Assembly: GCA_018398765.1 (NCBI GenBank)
Contig: JAHBMJ010000747.1
Location: 20,001-40,919, forward strand
Direction of reading: 5' to 3'
DNA length: 20,919 nt
Source: Chromera velia
Lineage: Eukaryota > Sar > Chromeraceae
A program made the position numbers and the translations under genes. Numbering within the stretch: position 1 is the stretch's first letter; each line of letters starts with the position of its first letter. Below the pieces are notes generated by a model. The model did not search any database and was not told the origin of the DNA. It saw only the letters and a program-made list of their open reading frames with translations. Positions 1 through 8,919 of this stretch are shown piece by piece.

Positions 1-223
1 CTTATGCATGCATGCATCCATTCATTACACACTCAATCAGTTGTTTCTCCCCTCTTTCTGCCTCTCATCCTGCCTGGTTACCTGAGTGGGTTTCTGCCTC
101 TCGACCCCCTGCTGTTCGCCTTTGCTTCTGGCTCACATGCTTACATGGTCTTGTCTTGTCTGCGTGCTTTTCCTTTTCCCTGCACGGACCGTCTTCGTGT
201 TTACTTTTCCCTTTTGCTTGCAG
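1..223 (+). other. Intron end upstream of the first visible KH-gene exon
   Basis: Pyrimidine-rich sequence with no supported coding region. It ends in a good acceptor (TTTTGCTTGCAG, ending at 223) just before the first exon of the KH-domain gene. A TGCATGCATGCAT run lies at 5-17. Short ORFs here have no domain and read through the acceptor, so I treat the stretch as intron. Upstream exons lie outside the window. Confidence 0.6.
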
Positions 224-1503
224 CCTCTTCCGTACAATTGAACAGGCGGTGCGGACCTCCGAGAGGCTGATCGAAAAGGGGTGGGACGTGACAAGACCAT
301 TCTCGGTCCATCTGTTTTTCCCCACACCTCAGGTAGGCTCTCTCGCAGCTAGATCGATCATGTTGATGCATGACTCTTCTCTTTCATCACACTTCTCTGC
401 ATGTGTCGTTGTGGATCTTTTTCGTTCTCTACTGTTCCGTTTTCCTTCAACCGTCCCGGCCCTGTCGCTTTTCCAGGTTGTCTCTGGACTCAAAGCGGGA
501 GAGAAAGCAGGAAACTGATTTACTTCCAAGTGCCACTCGTCATCATCTTCATGGTTTCAACGCACGAAATGGTTGTGCATGTGCAGTTTGGTGCCTTGAT
601 GGGTCTTGCCGGAGAGACGCAACGGAGAATCCGCACGGAGTCCGGGGCCCGCACGATGTTGGTCCCTCTGCAGGACGAGGAGGGAAGAGGGCCCCGGCTA
701 ATTTATCTCGGCAACGATATCCAATGCGAGAGGAAAATGATCATCAAGGGAGACGTCGACAACGTCCGCCAGGCGATGCTCATGTCTGTCAAGGCACTCA
801 CCGACTCAGCACAACAATTCCCTCTGCGAGCAAAGGCAGAGTACCTTGGAAAGAGAAAACTCGCTACTTTGCAGGAAATTCTCGAAAAGGCGGTCAGTCG
901 GTCGGTCGGTTGACCTCTGCTTAGACCATCAGTAGCTCAGCCGATCTATCAATATAGAGCTCTACTGGGACATACATCTCTCCACTTTCGGGGTCTCACT
1001 CAGTCTCTCCTGTGTGTCCTTCTCTTCTGCGCGTGATCTGGCTTCACGTTTTCCCTTCCTTCCTTTCGTTCTCCTCATACTCCTCCTTGTCTGTTACTGG
1101 CTGGTGCTTGCCCCCGTCCTTCTTCGTCGTTTAGCTGCTCGATGTGCCGCTGGTCCCTTTCTTTGCGTCCCTGCTTTGTTTCTTTCTTCCCTCCCTCCCT
1201 CCCTCCCCTCTCCTCTATTCTCTCCTCTCCTCTCCTCTCCTCGTCAGACAGTCGTGTGCCGCCCTCTCCTGCTGGACTTCTCACCGAGCATTTCCTCTGG
1301 TACACCCATTGTTTCACTATTTGTTTTCTCTGGCCTCGCTTCCTTTCCTTGCTCCTTCCCACGTTGCATTACAGAGCCAAACGAGACGAATCTTCGGATC
1401 CCCTGGGGGCGGGCGCGGCGGTTACGGGTCCAACCAGCAGGGTGCGTATGGGGGAGGGGCCTCTTCTCAGGGAGCGAGCGAGTCGGACACGATTGAAGTC
1501 TAG
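224..1503 (+). CDS. KH-domain RNA-binding protein, 3' part of gene (3 exons)
   Basis: I assemble three exons: 224-332, 587-892 and 1375-1503 (stop TAG at 1501-1503). The first begins with the last base of a split codon; the other two junctions are phase 0. Donors are GTAGGC and GTCAGT; acceptors are TTGCAG, GTGCAG and TTACAG. Joining exons 1 and 2 recreates a type I KH fold: strand VHLFFPTPQ, then FGALMGLAGETQRRI with the GxxG loop (G-L-A-G), then TESGART, a variable loop, and the closing strand and helix KMIIKGDVDNVRQAM. The last exon gives a short Gly-rich tail with an RGG-like stretch (GGGRGGYGS), common in RNA-binding proteins, ending SESDTIEV. About 180 residues are visible. The likely role is RNA binding in nucleus or cytoplasm. 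KH domains are widespread, so no specific ortholog is claimed. The 5' end lies off the window. Confidence 0.75.
1187..1243 (+). repeat. Pyrimidine simple repeat in KH-gene intron
   Basis: (CCCT)n-like and (CTCTC)n tracts inside the intron between 893 and 1374. It is pure C/T over long runs and probably serves only as an extended polypyrimidine tract. Confidence 0.75.
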
Positions 1504-2240
1504 ATGATCCCCCCCCGAATAAGGGAGGCCCTCTGTCTCTGCTAGTACAAGCAAGAGAGGAACTGTTCTGCAGTGCACTTCGGGCTAGAAGACCTGCTTC
1601 CGAGTGCAGGCAGGTTGAAACGATAATTAAGGGAGGGAGCCCTTCAGAGGTCACACGACGGTGGATCGTTGAGTGAAGGGAAGTGCTCCACTTTCAATGT
1701 CGAAAAGAGCAAACGATGATGGGTGGGTGAAATTTTTCTATCTCTCTGTGGTTTCCTTTCTGTCGGTCGTCACTATATTGTCGTGTCGGCAAGAAACGAG
1801 CGCTTGTAGGGTCCTTCGCATCTTCTCACGCTGTGGCGTGACTAGATGCTCTGAGGGCGGGGAGTTGTGTGAGAGGGGGGATGGGGTATGTAAAGGGGGG
1901 CAGGGATGGAGCTAGGAGGTTGTTGAACGTGGGTCGTGGGGGGCAGGGGAGACCTTGAAAGGGTTGGGGTTGTTGATGGTTGACAATGAATTCACACACA
2001 AGTCCGATCGGGGAACAACAAAAGGTAGGTAGACAATCCTTCGGCCTGTAGGGGATGAGTGAGCAATTCAATGACTCGATCAGTATTCTTCATTGCAAAA
2101 TGGCGTGGCAGTACACTCGTGGTACTTCTTTTCCTGGTGTCGCAAAATGCATATTCAGTGGGTGGACGGGAACGGGACGGGAACGTAGAAGTGGACGGGA
2201 ACGAAGAAGCCCGCAAAACTGTTGCGAAAGCAGTCGTTTG
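1504..2240. other. 3' UTR and intergenic sequence, no gene seen
   Basis: Follows the KH-gene stop. It is G-rich on the plus strand in places (1850-1950). A short imperfect tandem of GGACGGGAAC lies at about 2163-2205. ORFs here are short, mutually overlapping and without recognisable motifs. The first part is probably 3' UTR; I cannot place a polyadenylation site. Confidence 0.5.
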
Positions 2241-3141
2241 AATCCAACTAGCTTCGTAATTTGCCTGTGTGTCCAACCAGCTTCCAGTTTATGTAGCTCC
2301 CCGGTTTAGAATGATTGCATAAAGAAAGTTCAAGTTAACAATACCGCATCATTAATGCCAGTGCATATTAAAATCAGTTTTTGGTCTAATAGAATGTTTA
2401 ACATCATGTTTCTATGAATACAAAACTATATAAGTGCTGAAGAATTCTAAAAAATAAGAAATAATTCTAGAAATAATTTAATAAATATATGACCTATGGA
2501 TTCTAGTATAGACTCTACTGGTATGCTGTAAACTAGCAGAGTGCTGACAGTCTGCTATTTGTTTTAGAGAATGCTTTGAGTAGTGTTTTGGTTCTTAGCA
2601 CAGTTTTTCAAAATTTACAGACCGTGAAGGCTCCATGCAGGCCGCCTGAGTGCTAGCTCCAGTGATGAGATCGCGCTATAAATAAGTAAGGTCATGCAAA
2701 TTAATCAATGCAAATCTATCTGTAATAATAATGCATGTGCTTATCAAACTGTATCTAAAATTATATCGCCGTGCACTCTGCTTTACCTTTTATACTCCAA
2801 AAAAATTTTTATAAGCTAAAAAAAGGCTCGCGACCATCGTGTAACCACTTGGGTTAAGTCAATTAGAGTTAGTTTGAAACCCGTCCTAGCATAAATTACA
2901 GTTTAACACAAATATAGTTACAAACTATCATAAAACGTCCAAAACCATGCAACAGACCGTTCGATACTGAAACCCTCGGATATTTAAAAACCACATTTAA
3001 TTAGGCGGGCCGAGGAACATTATTCCTTTATTCCACGTGGAAGCATGGCTTGCGGGACATCAGAGCACACATTCATGGTCGCACGAACACGTTCACGGTC
3101 GTTGTACGTTTGGGGGGGCTCAGTGCCACACATATATCATG
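2241..3141. other. AT-rich intergenic island, no gene seen
   Basis: Composition changes sharply to AT-rich near 2300, with many A/T runs and stops in all frames, and returns toward normal just before the repeat-bounded element at 3142. I see no tRNA, no coding motif and no clear terminal repeats. It resembles the larger AT-rich stretch at 8920-10610 in character but I find no long shared string between the two. Confidence 0.5.
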
Positions 3142-3373
3142 CGTTACATTATGAGGTTGTAGGCATTGTCAGAGCTGCACGTAGTGCACGCATGTCGAGC
3201 GTATGGCGCATATGTATGTGCATGCATGCATTGTATTAAATAGTTCGCATGCAAGTCAATTCAGAAGTACAGTCTTGCCTGTATGTAAGGCTAAAGAGGA
3301 GTATGAATAATGCATGTCCGACTAGCTCTCAGATTTTATAGCCCCGTACGTTAGCAGCGCCATAACTCTACGT
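3142..3373 (+). repeat. Left direct terminal repeat (232 bp)
   Basis: Same length as the copy at 5221-5452, no indels, seven differences by eye, all transitions. It starts CGTTACATT and ends CTCTACGT, and contains GTGCATGCATGCATTG near 3218. Confidence 0.9.
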
Positions 3374-3549
3374 AGCAGTAGAGTAGGTCGGTCAGGGACC
3401 AATCTGTTCTGTTTATGATCAGAAACGAATCTCTGTATCGTTGAACGGCAGACGGCAGGCATTCTTTCGCACCAGACGACGATCTTCTCTAGATGCATTG
3501 AGTCTGTTCGCTTTTCAGAGTTTTTGTAGGTCTTTCTCTTGTTGTTGCG

Positions 3550-4725
3550 ATGACGTTGAGGCCACATAGAGAAGTGGGCCCGATTTTCTATGCAATTGCG
3601 TTCCTTGTGAAGAGTGTAGAGGAACTGAAGGACGTCTCCGTTGCGACCTTGGATGACCGATACGAGTCTGTTTGTCTTCTTCTGTCCGGAGTCGCTGAAG
3701 AAATGCAGCGATGGTTGCCCTCGGGGTCTATGGGCAAGAAGAAATGCAGAGCGAGGAAGGGTCGCAAGCAATCGAAGGACATCATTCAGGAGGGTCGAGA
3801 CGAAGAGCCAGAAAAGAAGAAGAAGACGCGTCGTGGTTTGCGTTTTTCGAAGACCCAATGGAATGAGAAGGCCCTTGGACAGACACACATCAAGAGAGAT
3901 GGGAGGAAATCGGATAACGACCAGACTGCCTCCCCAGTGAAGCGGAAGGAAGCAGATAGGTTCAAGACGCACAGACCTTTACACACTCCGCATGCGCCCA
4001 CAGACGACTGGGGACCCCAACGCCCTCAGAGTGATGTTGTGGTGAGTGAACCCCAAACAGCAGCAAAGAGCTTCACAGCGACACCGGGTTTCCAGGGAAG
4101 TAACCAAGGAGGAGAGACCCCATTCGTTCAAACTGCAGGGACGACGTTTGATTTTCAAGGGTACAGCAATGCAGGAGAATCTGAATTCGAAGCAGTATTG
4201 CCGGTAGGTCTTTCCGGATACGAGGATGCAGACATGGGAAGCGGAGACAGTCAGTGGGAGATCAGTCAGAAAGCAGCATCCCTTTTCCCAGAGTCAGCGC
4301 CGTTCACTACCGGAGAAACTGAAGTTGCCCCCATGAGGATTGGGAGAATAGAACTGACCCGAAAAGCAGGAAAGGCAGAGAGAAAGAGAGAGAAGCAGAG
4401 AGCAAAGAGAGGGGCAAAACAAATAGAAAGACATGCAGCGCTGCTGAACACGATCCGCTCAGCTCACGCTCAAGATCATGGGATGCCTCCCGGTGGAGTT
4501 CCGTATAGAGAGGGATTCAGTGCACAGACACCAGAGGTGGGGAGACAAGTTAGGCCTGTCTGCACTGGAATTCGATCAGACCTGACAGAAAGAGAAAGAG
4601 TGCAACTGGTATTCGAACACCAAAAGCGAAAACATACTGCTGCCTTAAACATAATAAGGCAGAACATGATGAGGCAACAGCGTTCAGGTGTGACCGAATG
4701 GAAGGGGTACAGCCGACAGTCTTGA
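3550..4725 (+). CDS. Hypothetical basic protein carried by the repeat-bounded element
   Basis: An intact 391-codon ORF (ATG at 3550, TGA at 4723-4725) between the two direct repeats. I do not recognise the family. Residues 1-60 could fold (FLVKSVEELKDVS, ESVCLLLSGVAEEMQRWL). Residues about 62-100 are strongly basic, with KKKCRARKGRKQSK and EKKKKTRRGLRF, which look like nuclear-localisation or nucleic-acid-binding patches. The middle (about 130-250) is low in order-promoting residues. The C-terminal third is Arg/Lys/Gln-rich and probably helical, with two related segments, ERHAALLNTIRSAHAQ and KRKHTAALNIIRQNMMRQQ. No zinc knuckle, protease or polymerase motif is visible. A Gag-like nucleic-acid-binding protein is possible from context but unproven. 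An antisense ORF (3322-3972) overlaps it and appears to be a shadow. Confidence 0.55.
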   Translation: MTLRPHREVGPIFYAIAFLVKSVEELKDVSVATLDDRYESVCLLLSGVAEEMQRWLPSGSMGKKKCRARKGRKQSKDIIQEGRDEEPEKKKKTRRGLRFSKTQWNEKALGQTHIKRDGRKSDNDQTASPVKRKEADRFKTHRPLHTPHAPTDDWGPQRPQSDVVVSEPQTAAKSFTATPGFQGSNQGGETPFVQTAGTTFDFQGYSNAGESEFEAVLPVGLSGYEDADMGSGDSQWEISQKAASLFPESAPFTTGETEVAPMRIGRIELTRKAGKAERKREKQRAKRGAKQIERHAALLNTIRSAHAQDHGMPPGGVPYREGFSAQTPEVGRQVRPVCTGIRSDLTERERVQLVFEHQKRKHTAALNIIRQNMMRQQRSGVTEWKGYSRQS

Positions 4726-5220
4726 GATCAGATTGAGGAGACGGTATTCACCCCACTGTAACAGTCCCATTTGCGTGTTCGATCATCTGTTCCATGCATG
4801 GAGCCCATTTGTTTTTTTTTTTCAGCTGCGTCTGCCTTTGACTTCATCTGCATGGCCGTGCGGACACGGCCTGGAGGAGAGAGGGCATGTGTATAGGTAG
4901 GAAAGAGGCAGTACATCTTTGCCCCTCCACCTGAGCAGAAGTGAAATGCAGGATGGAAAAGAAAAAGAGAGATGAGAGCATATGAGAGAGGAGTCGAAAG
5001 AGACAAGAAGAAGAGAAGACAAAATGTTTCAAATTGCCGGGCAAAAGCTTCAAACATCATCAAACGTCCCGAACCCGGTTCTGACAATGCTCTGTAGAGA
5101 CATGCACGTCAAGCCTGATCGCTCTCGTCTTGTGAAATAAACCTCGCAACCCCTGTCTGAGTTCAACAGCTGAGTACATCCATATGAAAGTGTTGGGACG
5201 ACGCTCTGGGGGAGGTGGCA
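4726..5220 (+). other. Non-coding tail of the element with purine tract
   Basis: Between the 391-codon ORF and the right repeat. It contains a T run (4810-4822), a purine-rich stretch (about 4870-5030, AGAGAAG-type) and GGGGGAGGTGG at 5208-5218 two bases before the right repeat. Short antisense ORFs arise from the purine bias and have no domain. Confidence 0.45.
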
Positions 5221-5452
5221 CGTTATATTGTGAGGTTGTAGGCATTGTCAGAGCTGCACGTAGTGCGCGCATATCGAGCGTATGGCGCATATGTATGTGC
5301 ATGCATGCATTATATTAAATAGTTCGCATGCAAGTCAATTCAGAAGTACAGTCTTGCCTGTGTGTAAGGCTAAAGAGGAGTATGAATAATGCATGTCCGA
5401 CTAGCTCTCAGATCTTATAGCCCCGTACGTTAGCAGCGCCATAACTCTACGT
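5221..5452 (+). repeat. Right direct terminal repeat (232 bp)
   Basis: Second copy of 3142-3373, in the same orientation at an offset of 2,079 bases. Followed directly by CATG. Confidence 0.9.
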
Positions 5453-5564
5453 CATGCACACCCGTAGCTCACTGTGCGCGCGAATGCGCGCGAACTCACT
5501 TAATTGTTTCTTAATTCTTTTCGGATTTAAATTCAGAGAGGCTATATAGCTAAAATCACACCTC

Positions 5565-5576
5565 TGCATGCATGCA
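5565..5576. promoter_or_regulatory. TGCATGCATGCA motif upstream of the nuclease-like gene
   Basis: A double TGCATGCA palindrome about 350 bp before the ATG at 5929, with a related GCGCATGCATCG at about 5621-5632. TGCATGCA is a known cis-element of apicomplexan promoters, bound by ApiAP2 factors. Here the motif also occurs in introns and in the terminal repeats, so its regulatory role is only a possibility. The rest of 5453-5928 holds no supported gene; short ORFs there lack motifs. Confidence 0.3.
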
Positions 5577-5928
5577 CCGTACGAATTATAAGCACGAAGA
5601 AGCACGCGTTCCTAGCTCTCATGCGCATGCATCGATCCATTTATCAGATTTTTCGAATGCTCGATATCGGCATCGCTATCCGGCCTGGACCTGAACTTTC
5701 AGTCAGTGGAACGGCAGTGAGAGCAGATGGTAACAGCTTTTCCATGGTGGAAAAGTGCAGGAAAAAGGTCACACCCCATCACTTTGATCTCAAATGCAAA
5801 AACGTTTTCTATTCGAGACTGCCCCCAATCTGTTGCTCGTACAGTGTGTGCCAAACTGTTCAGGGATCGAATAATTTCTAACGTTGCAGTCCACTCGAGT
5901 CAGATTTCTTTGTCATTGGCAGTACAGC

Positions 5929-8859
5929 ATGATGTCTGTCGACCTGATGAGAAGAAATCGTTGTTTCATCTCCATCTTCTCGAGAATTTCTCGCAATCTT
6001 CATCACGAATGTGGAACCTTGCCAACGGGTGATTGGAGACAGCATGCGTTTCAGTCTTTTGTCGCACTGGGCGCACGATCCACTTCCACGATTTGTTCTG
6101 GGGGTATGAACGCCTGCTCGTTTCCCTCTAGCCACGGTCGCCAGCCAGAAGCCACTAAAGAGCGTGTTCGGCAATGGAACAGCAAGAACCCGAAAGGATC
6201 TGCGCTTCCCTCAGATTTTATCCCTTCGTCGCAACAGGCGTCGAAAAAAATGACATTTCGCGAATGCTTCCAGGTAGAAAGAGACGCCATTTCTCTTCTC
6301 CGCGAGGCATTTGTCCCTAGCGAAAGCTTCGTTGGCCTGGAGGAGCCCCCCTTTCCCCTACACTATTTCGCAAAAGCCGACCTAGCAGTACGTCCTTCAA
6401 CCAGCGCCGAAGATCTCTGGCTGCCTGTTCAAGTCAAGTCCACTATGCGTGATTCCGAGTCCTGCCCATCGCGAAGAGCAAAAACACCTTCCTGGACCTT
6501 TAATGCTGTGCGTGGCTACGACGGTATGCCAGTCATCTGCATCCAGTATTCCTCTGTTGTAGAGAACCAGCCCACACAGTACCCGAGAGTCTGGCTTTTC
6601 CCGGGAGACTTGTTCTCGAAGTTCAAGAACCCTGGGGGTCTGCGTATTACTCAGGGCGGTAAGTACGACACCGAGGAAAGCAGATGCTCCCTAGCAAAGA
6701 ACCCGTCAGACAGTCGTCATTTGGGAGAGACGTTGGTATCGATTTGGGAGGAGGCAAGGAGTGGAAGGGGGCCCTACAAACTCCACTGCCTTGATGCAGT
6801 GCAGACCCAATTGAGTCCGAATCATTTGACAGAGTGGAAAATGCTTCAAAAGAGCTTAATGCTCTTCAGCACCGTTTCTGAAGGCATAGAAGTCCGCGCG
6901 GCTCCGTGTTCATCCCTGCCGCATGATATCGAGATTCGACTTCAAATGCCAACCAACCCGGGGACGTCCTGGCAGAGGGTGCAGCTGAAAAGCGCTTCGT
7001 GGCAAACACGATCTCGCCTCGCTTATGTCCACACATACAAGAGAGTGGGCTCTCAATCATTTCCTTACGGGGAAAAAGACTTCGAATTTCTTCTGGTGAG
7101 TCCTCCTCAGAACGAATTGAGACTGGCATTGAAGAAAAAAGGGCCTGATTCCAGCGAAAGTGGACGCTGGCGCTTTTTCTATTTGATTCCATCCCGTGAG
7201 CTGGTTGACGAAGGCGTCATGTCTCCCAGCGGAGACTCAAAGAAAGGGGCGACGGCCATGTTACTGAACTTTTCTCCGAACCCAGTCAAATCATCAGTAT
7301 CTCGCCCCTTTCGGATCTTGAAATTCCGAATCGACACCCTCAATCCCTCTGCTGCAGGCAGACAAATTTATCAAATCATCGCTGATGCAGAACGGAGAAG
7401 CTTTTCCACAGCCTCCCATGCAGACATGTCAGCACCAGTTTTTCAGGTTTGGGAGAGAGAGGGACCTTCCGAGGTCCTCAACGGTTCCAGGGTTTATTCT
7501 CCGAGGGAAGATTCCCACGCCAGTCACAAAGGGTGCCGCCCGCACACAATCGAGCCGGCATGCGCTCAAAACTTGGAGATAATGAGACACGAGCCGAAGA
7601 ATGCTGAGAGCCGCGTTTACCCGCGTGGTGCACCAGCAAGTTTGGAAGCTGCCAAACGTACGGATAGCAAGAAGGTCGAAGTCCGAAGACTCTCTGTCGG
7701 TCAGCGGTACAGTGTGGAAAGAAGTGCAATAGCCCTACTCCGAGAAAGCTTCTTGCCATTTGCACTGCCAGCATCCCAGTTTGAGGGTCTTGAAGAGCCT
7801 TCAACCCCTCTCCCCCCCTACGCAAAAGCAGATCTTGCTGTTCGTCCAGTTGGATGCACGGAAGACTTGTGGTTGCCTGTTCAGGTAAAGTCAGCAACCA
7901 AGAAATCTGGGGCGCGTTCATGGAGTTTCGCCAATGTGTCGAAGTATGAGGGTGTCCCCGTTGTATGTATTTCCCTCGAAGCTGGTCTTCCGCAGCCACC
8001 GAGGGTCTGGATCTTTTCAGGGGACGATTTGAAAAGTCTCAGGGGCTCAATTAGAATCACTCCACAGGGCATACATGATAGGAATGAGTATCGGTACACA
8101 TTTCAGCACGACTGTTCTGGGGAGCGTCATGTTGGCGTTGCATTGCACTCATTGTGGTTGGAGTCACGGTTGGGGGGAAGCAGCAAATACCCGCTCCAAA
8201 CAATGAGTGTTCTGCGCAGTCAGATGAGCCCAACCCATCTTGCAGAAGACAGGATGCGGGATAAATGCTTGACTCTCTTCAAAACCGTTCCTCAAGGTGT
8301 TGAAATCAACCCGGACAGTCCGTGCTCGTCTCTTCCTTATGACATTGAGATCCGCCTTCCAGGTCAGCAGTACTGGAACAAAGTCCAGCTAAAGAGTTCC
8401 TGCTGGGAGGTCGGTCATCGCCTCGGCCATATTGCAATGCATAGAACTTTCGGAAAGCGAAGAGTCCCTTACAATGAAAACGATTTTGATTTTCTCTTGG
8501 TAGCTTCCCCTCAAAATGTGCAGAGCATGTCTCCTGGAAAAAAAGCAGAGTCATGCACGTGGGCGTTGAACCCTGGCCAGCAAGGAAAGTGGCGCTTCTT
8601 TTATCTGATTCCAATGGAAGTGCTTCTAAAGGAGGGAGTGGTCTCAAATTCTTATAGGGGGGGGGAGAAGAAAGGTTTGACCACTTTGTATCTGAATTTT
8701 TCTGCTGGCGTACCGGCACACCCCACTCGTCGCTCCTCTCGGCTTCTGAAATGGAGAATAGATACTGCAGATAGTGCCACCACAGGTAAACAATTCTTAA
8801 ATATTTTTTCCTGTGCTGGCTTTTCTGTATACACGACTCCACAAAAACAACAGGAATGA
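5929..8859 (+). CDS. Protein with four tandem PD-(D/E)XK nuclease-like units
   Basis: A single-exon ORF of 976 aa from ATG 5929 (ATG ATG) to TGA 8857-8859; the frame is open further upstream only from a TTG. Residues about 1-30 are Arg/Ser/Ile-rich with one acid (RRNRCFISIFSRISRNLHH), like a mitochondrial presequence. The rest is a ~380-aa module present twice (about 107-485 and 587-970), with shared strings LWLPVQVKS, KWRFFYLIP/RWRFFYLIP and SSLPHDIEIRL/SSLPYDIEIRL. Each module has two units with helix, Asp, then Q-x-K: D151/QVK168-170, D333/QLK352-354, D635/QVK652-654 and D805/QLK820-822. Each is followed by hydrophobic strands (PVICIQY then RVWLFPGD, or FEFLLV then WRFFYLIP). This order matches PD-(D/E)XK endonucleases, where I-Ssp6803I likewise uses QxK. 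DNA cleavage or a decayed DNA-binding role is inferred, not shown. A GTAAAC donor look-alike at 8786 is probably coding, because module 1 has the matching codons (GRQIYQII against GKQFLNIF). Confidence 0.75.
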   Translation: MMSVDLMRRNRCFISIFSRISRNLHHECGTLPTGDWRQHAFQSFVALGARSTSTICSGGMNACSFPSSHGRQPEATKERVRQWNSKNPKGSALPSDFIPSSQQASKKMTFRECFQVERDAISLLREAFVPSESFVGLEEPPFPLHYFAKADLAVRPSTSAEDLWLPVQVKSTMRDSESCPSRRAKTPSWTFNAVRGYDGMPVICIQYSSVVENQPTQYPRVWLFPGDLFSKFKNPGGLRITQGGKYDTEESRCSLAKNPSDSRHLGETLVSIWEEARSGRGPYKLHCLDAVQTQLSPNHLTEWKMLQKSLMLFSTVSEGIEVRAAPCSSLPHDIEIRLQMPTNPGTSWQRVQLKSASWQTRSRLAYVHTYKRVGSQSFPYGEKDFEFLLVSPPQNELRLALKKKGPDSSESGRWRFFYLIPSRELVDEGVMSPSGDSKKGATAMLLNFSPNPVKSSVSRPFRILKFRIDTLNPSAAGRQIYQIIADAERRSFSTASHADMSAPVFQVWEREGPSEVLNGSRVYSPREDSHASHKGCRPHTIEPACAQNLEIMRHEPKNAESRVYPRGAPASLEAAKRTDSKKVEVRRLSVGQRYSVERSAIALLRESFLPFALPASQFEGLEEPSTPLPPYAKADLAVRPVGCTEDLWLPVQVKSATKKSGARSWSFANVSKYEGVPVVCISLEAGLPQPPRVWIFSGDDLKSLRGSIRITPQGIHDRNEYRYTFQHDCSGERHVGVALHSLWLESRLGGSSKYPLQTMSVLRSQMSPTHLAEDRMRDKCLTLFKTVPQGVEINPDSPCSSLPYDIEIRLPGQQYWNKVQLKSSCWEVGHRLGHIAMHRTFGKRRVPYNENDFDFLLVASPQNVQSMSPGKKAESCTWALNPGQQGKWRFFYLIPMEVLLKEGVVSNSYRGGEKKGLTTLYLNFSAGVPAHPTRRSSRLLKWRIDTADSATTGKQFLNIFSCAGFSVYTTPQKQQE

Positions 8860-8886
8860 TCAATTTTTTTTCTGAATTGGAATTAG

Positions 8887-8919
8887 CCCTAAACCTAGCC
8901 CTAAACCTAGCCCTAAACC
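8887..8919 (+). repeat. Interstitial telomere-like repeat (CCCTAAA/CCTAG)
   Basis: CCCTAAACCTAG twice, then CCCTAAACC: three telomere heptamers spaced by a 5-bp CCTAG, followed by a degenerate CGTAACCCTTAAA. It begins 27 bp after the nuclease-like gene's stop codon and marks the left edge of the long AT-rich stretch. CCCTAAA is the telomere unit of plants and several alveolates. Confidence 0.8.

Larger units (their letters stand above)
3142..5452 (+). mobile_element. Repeat-bounded element, LTR-type candidate
   Basis: Two 232-bp direct repeats (3142-3373 and 5221-5452) bound 1,847 bp of unique sequence holding one 391-codon ORF. CATG sits immediately outside both ends (3138-3141 and 5453-5456), as a 4-bp target-site duplication would. 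A purine-rich stretch (GGGGGAGGTGG, 5208-5218) lies just before the right repeat, where an LTR element has its polypurine tract. Against a classical LTR element: the repeats do not run TG...CA, I see no convincing tRNA primer-binding site after 3373, and there is no protease, reverse transcriptase or integrase. A non-autonomous LTR-type element fits best; a segmental duplication is the alternative. CATG is common in this sequence, which weakens the duplication argument. Confidence 0.55.

Noticed and set aside
370-924. 184-codon ORF overlapping the KH exon in another frame
   Set aside because: The KH motif and the in-phase splice sites are in the other frame; this one has no domain.
2241-3141. 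tRNA, rRNA or organelle gene in the AT-rich island
   Set aside because: I looked for clover-leaf-like pairs and familiar rRNA or cox strings and saw none.
3322-3972. 216-codon minus-strand ORF overlapping the left terminal repeat
   Set aside because: It overlaps the longer plus-strand ORF, starts and ends without context, and has no domain; it is likely a shadow of the Lys/Arg-rich codons.
5621-5881. 86-codon plus-strand ORF upstream of the nuclease-like gene
   Set aside because: No recognisable motif and no splice pair linking it to 5929; left as upstream region.
5884-5928. Upstream extension of the nuclease-like protein by 15 codons
   Set aside because: It would need a TTG start. The tandem ATG at 5929-5934 is the better eukaryotic start.
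8781-8791. Possible splice donor CACAG|GTAAAC near the end of module 2
   Set aside because: The codons there align with coding sequence at the end of module 1 (GRQIYQII), so the segment is part of the repeated module rather than an intron.
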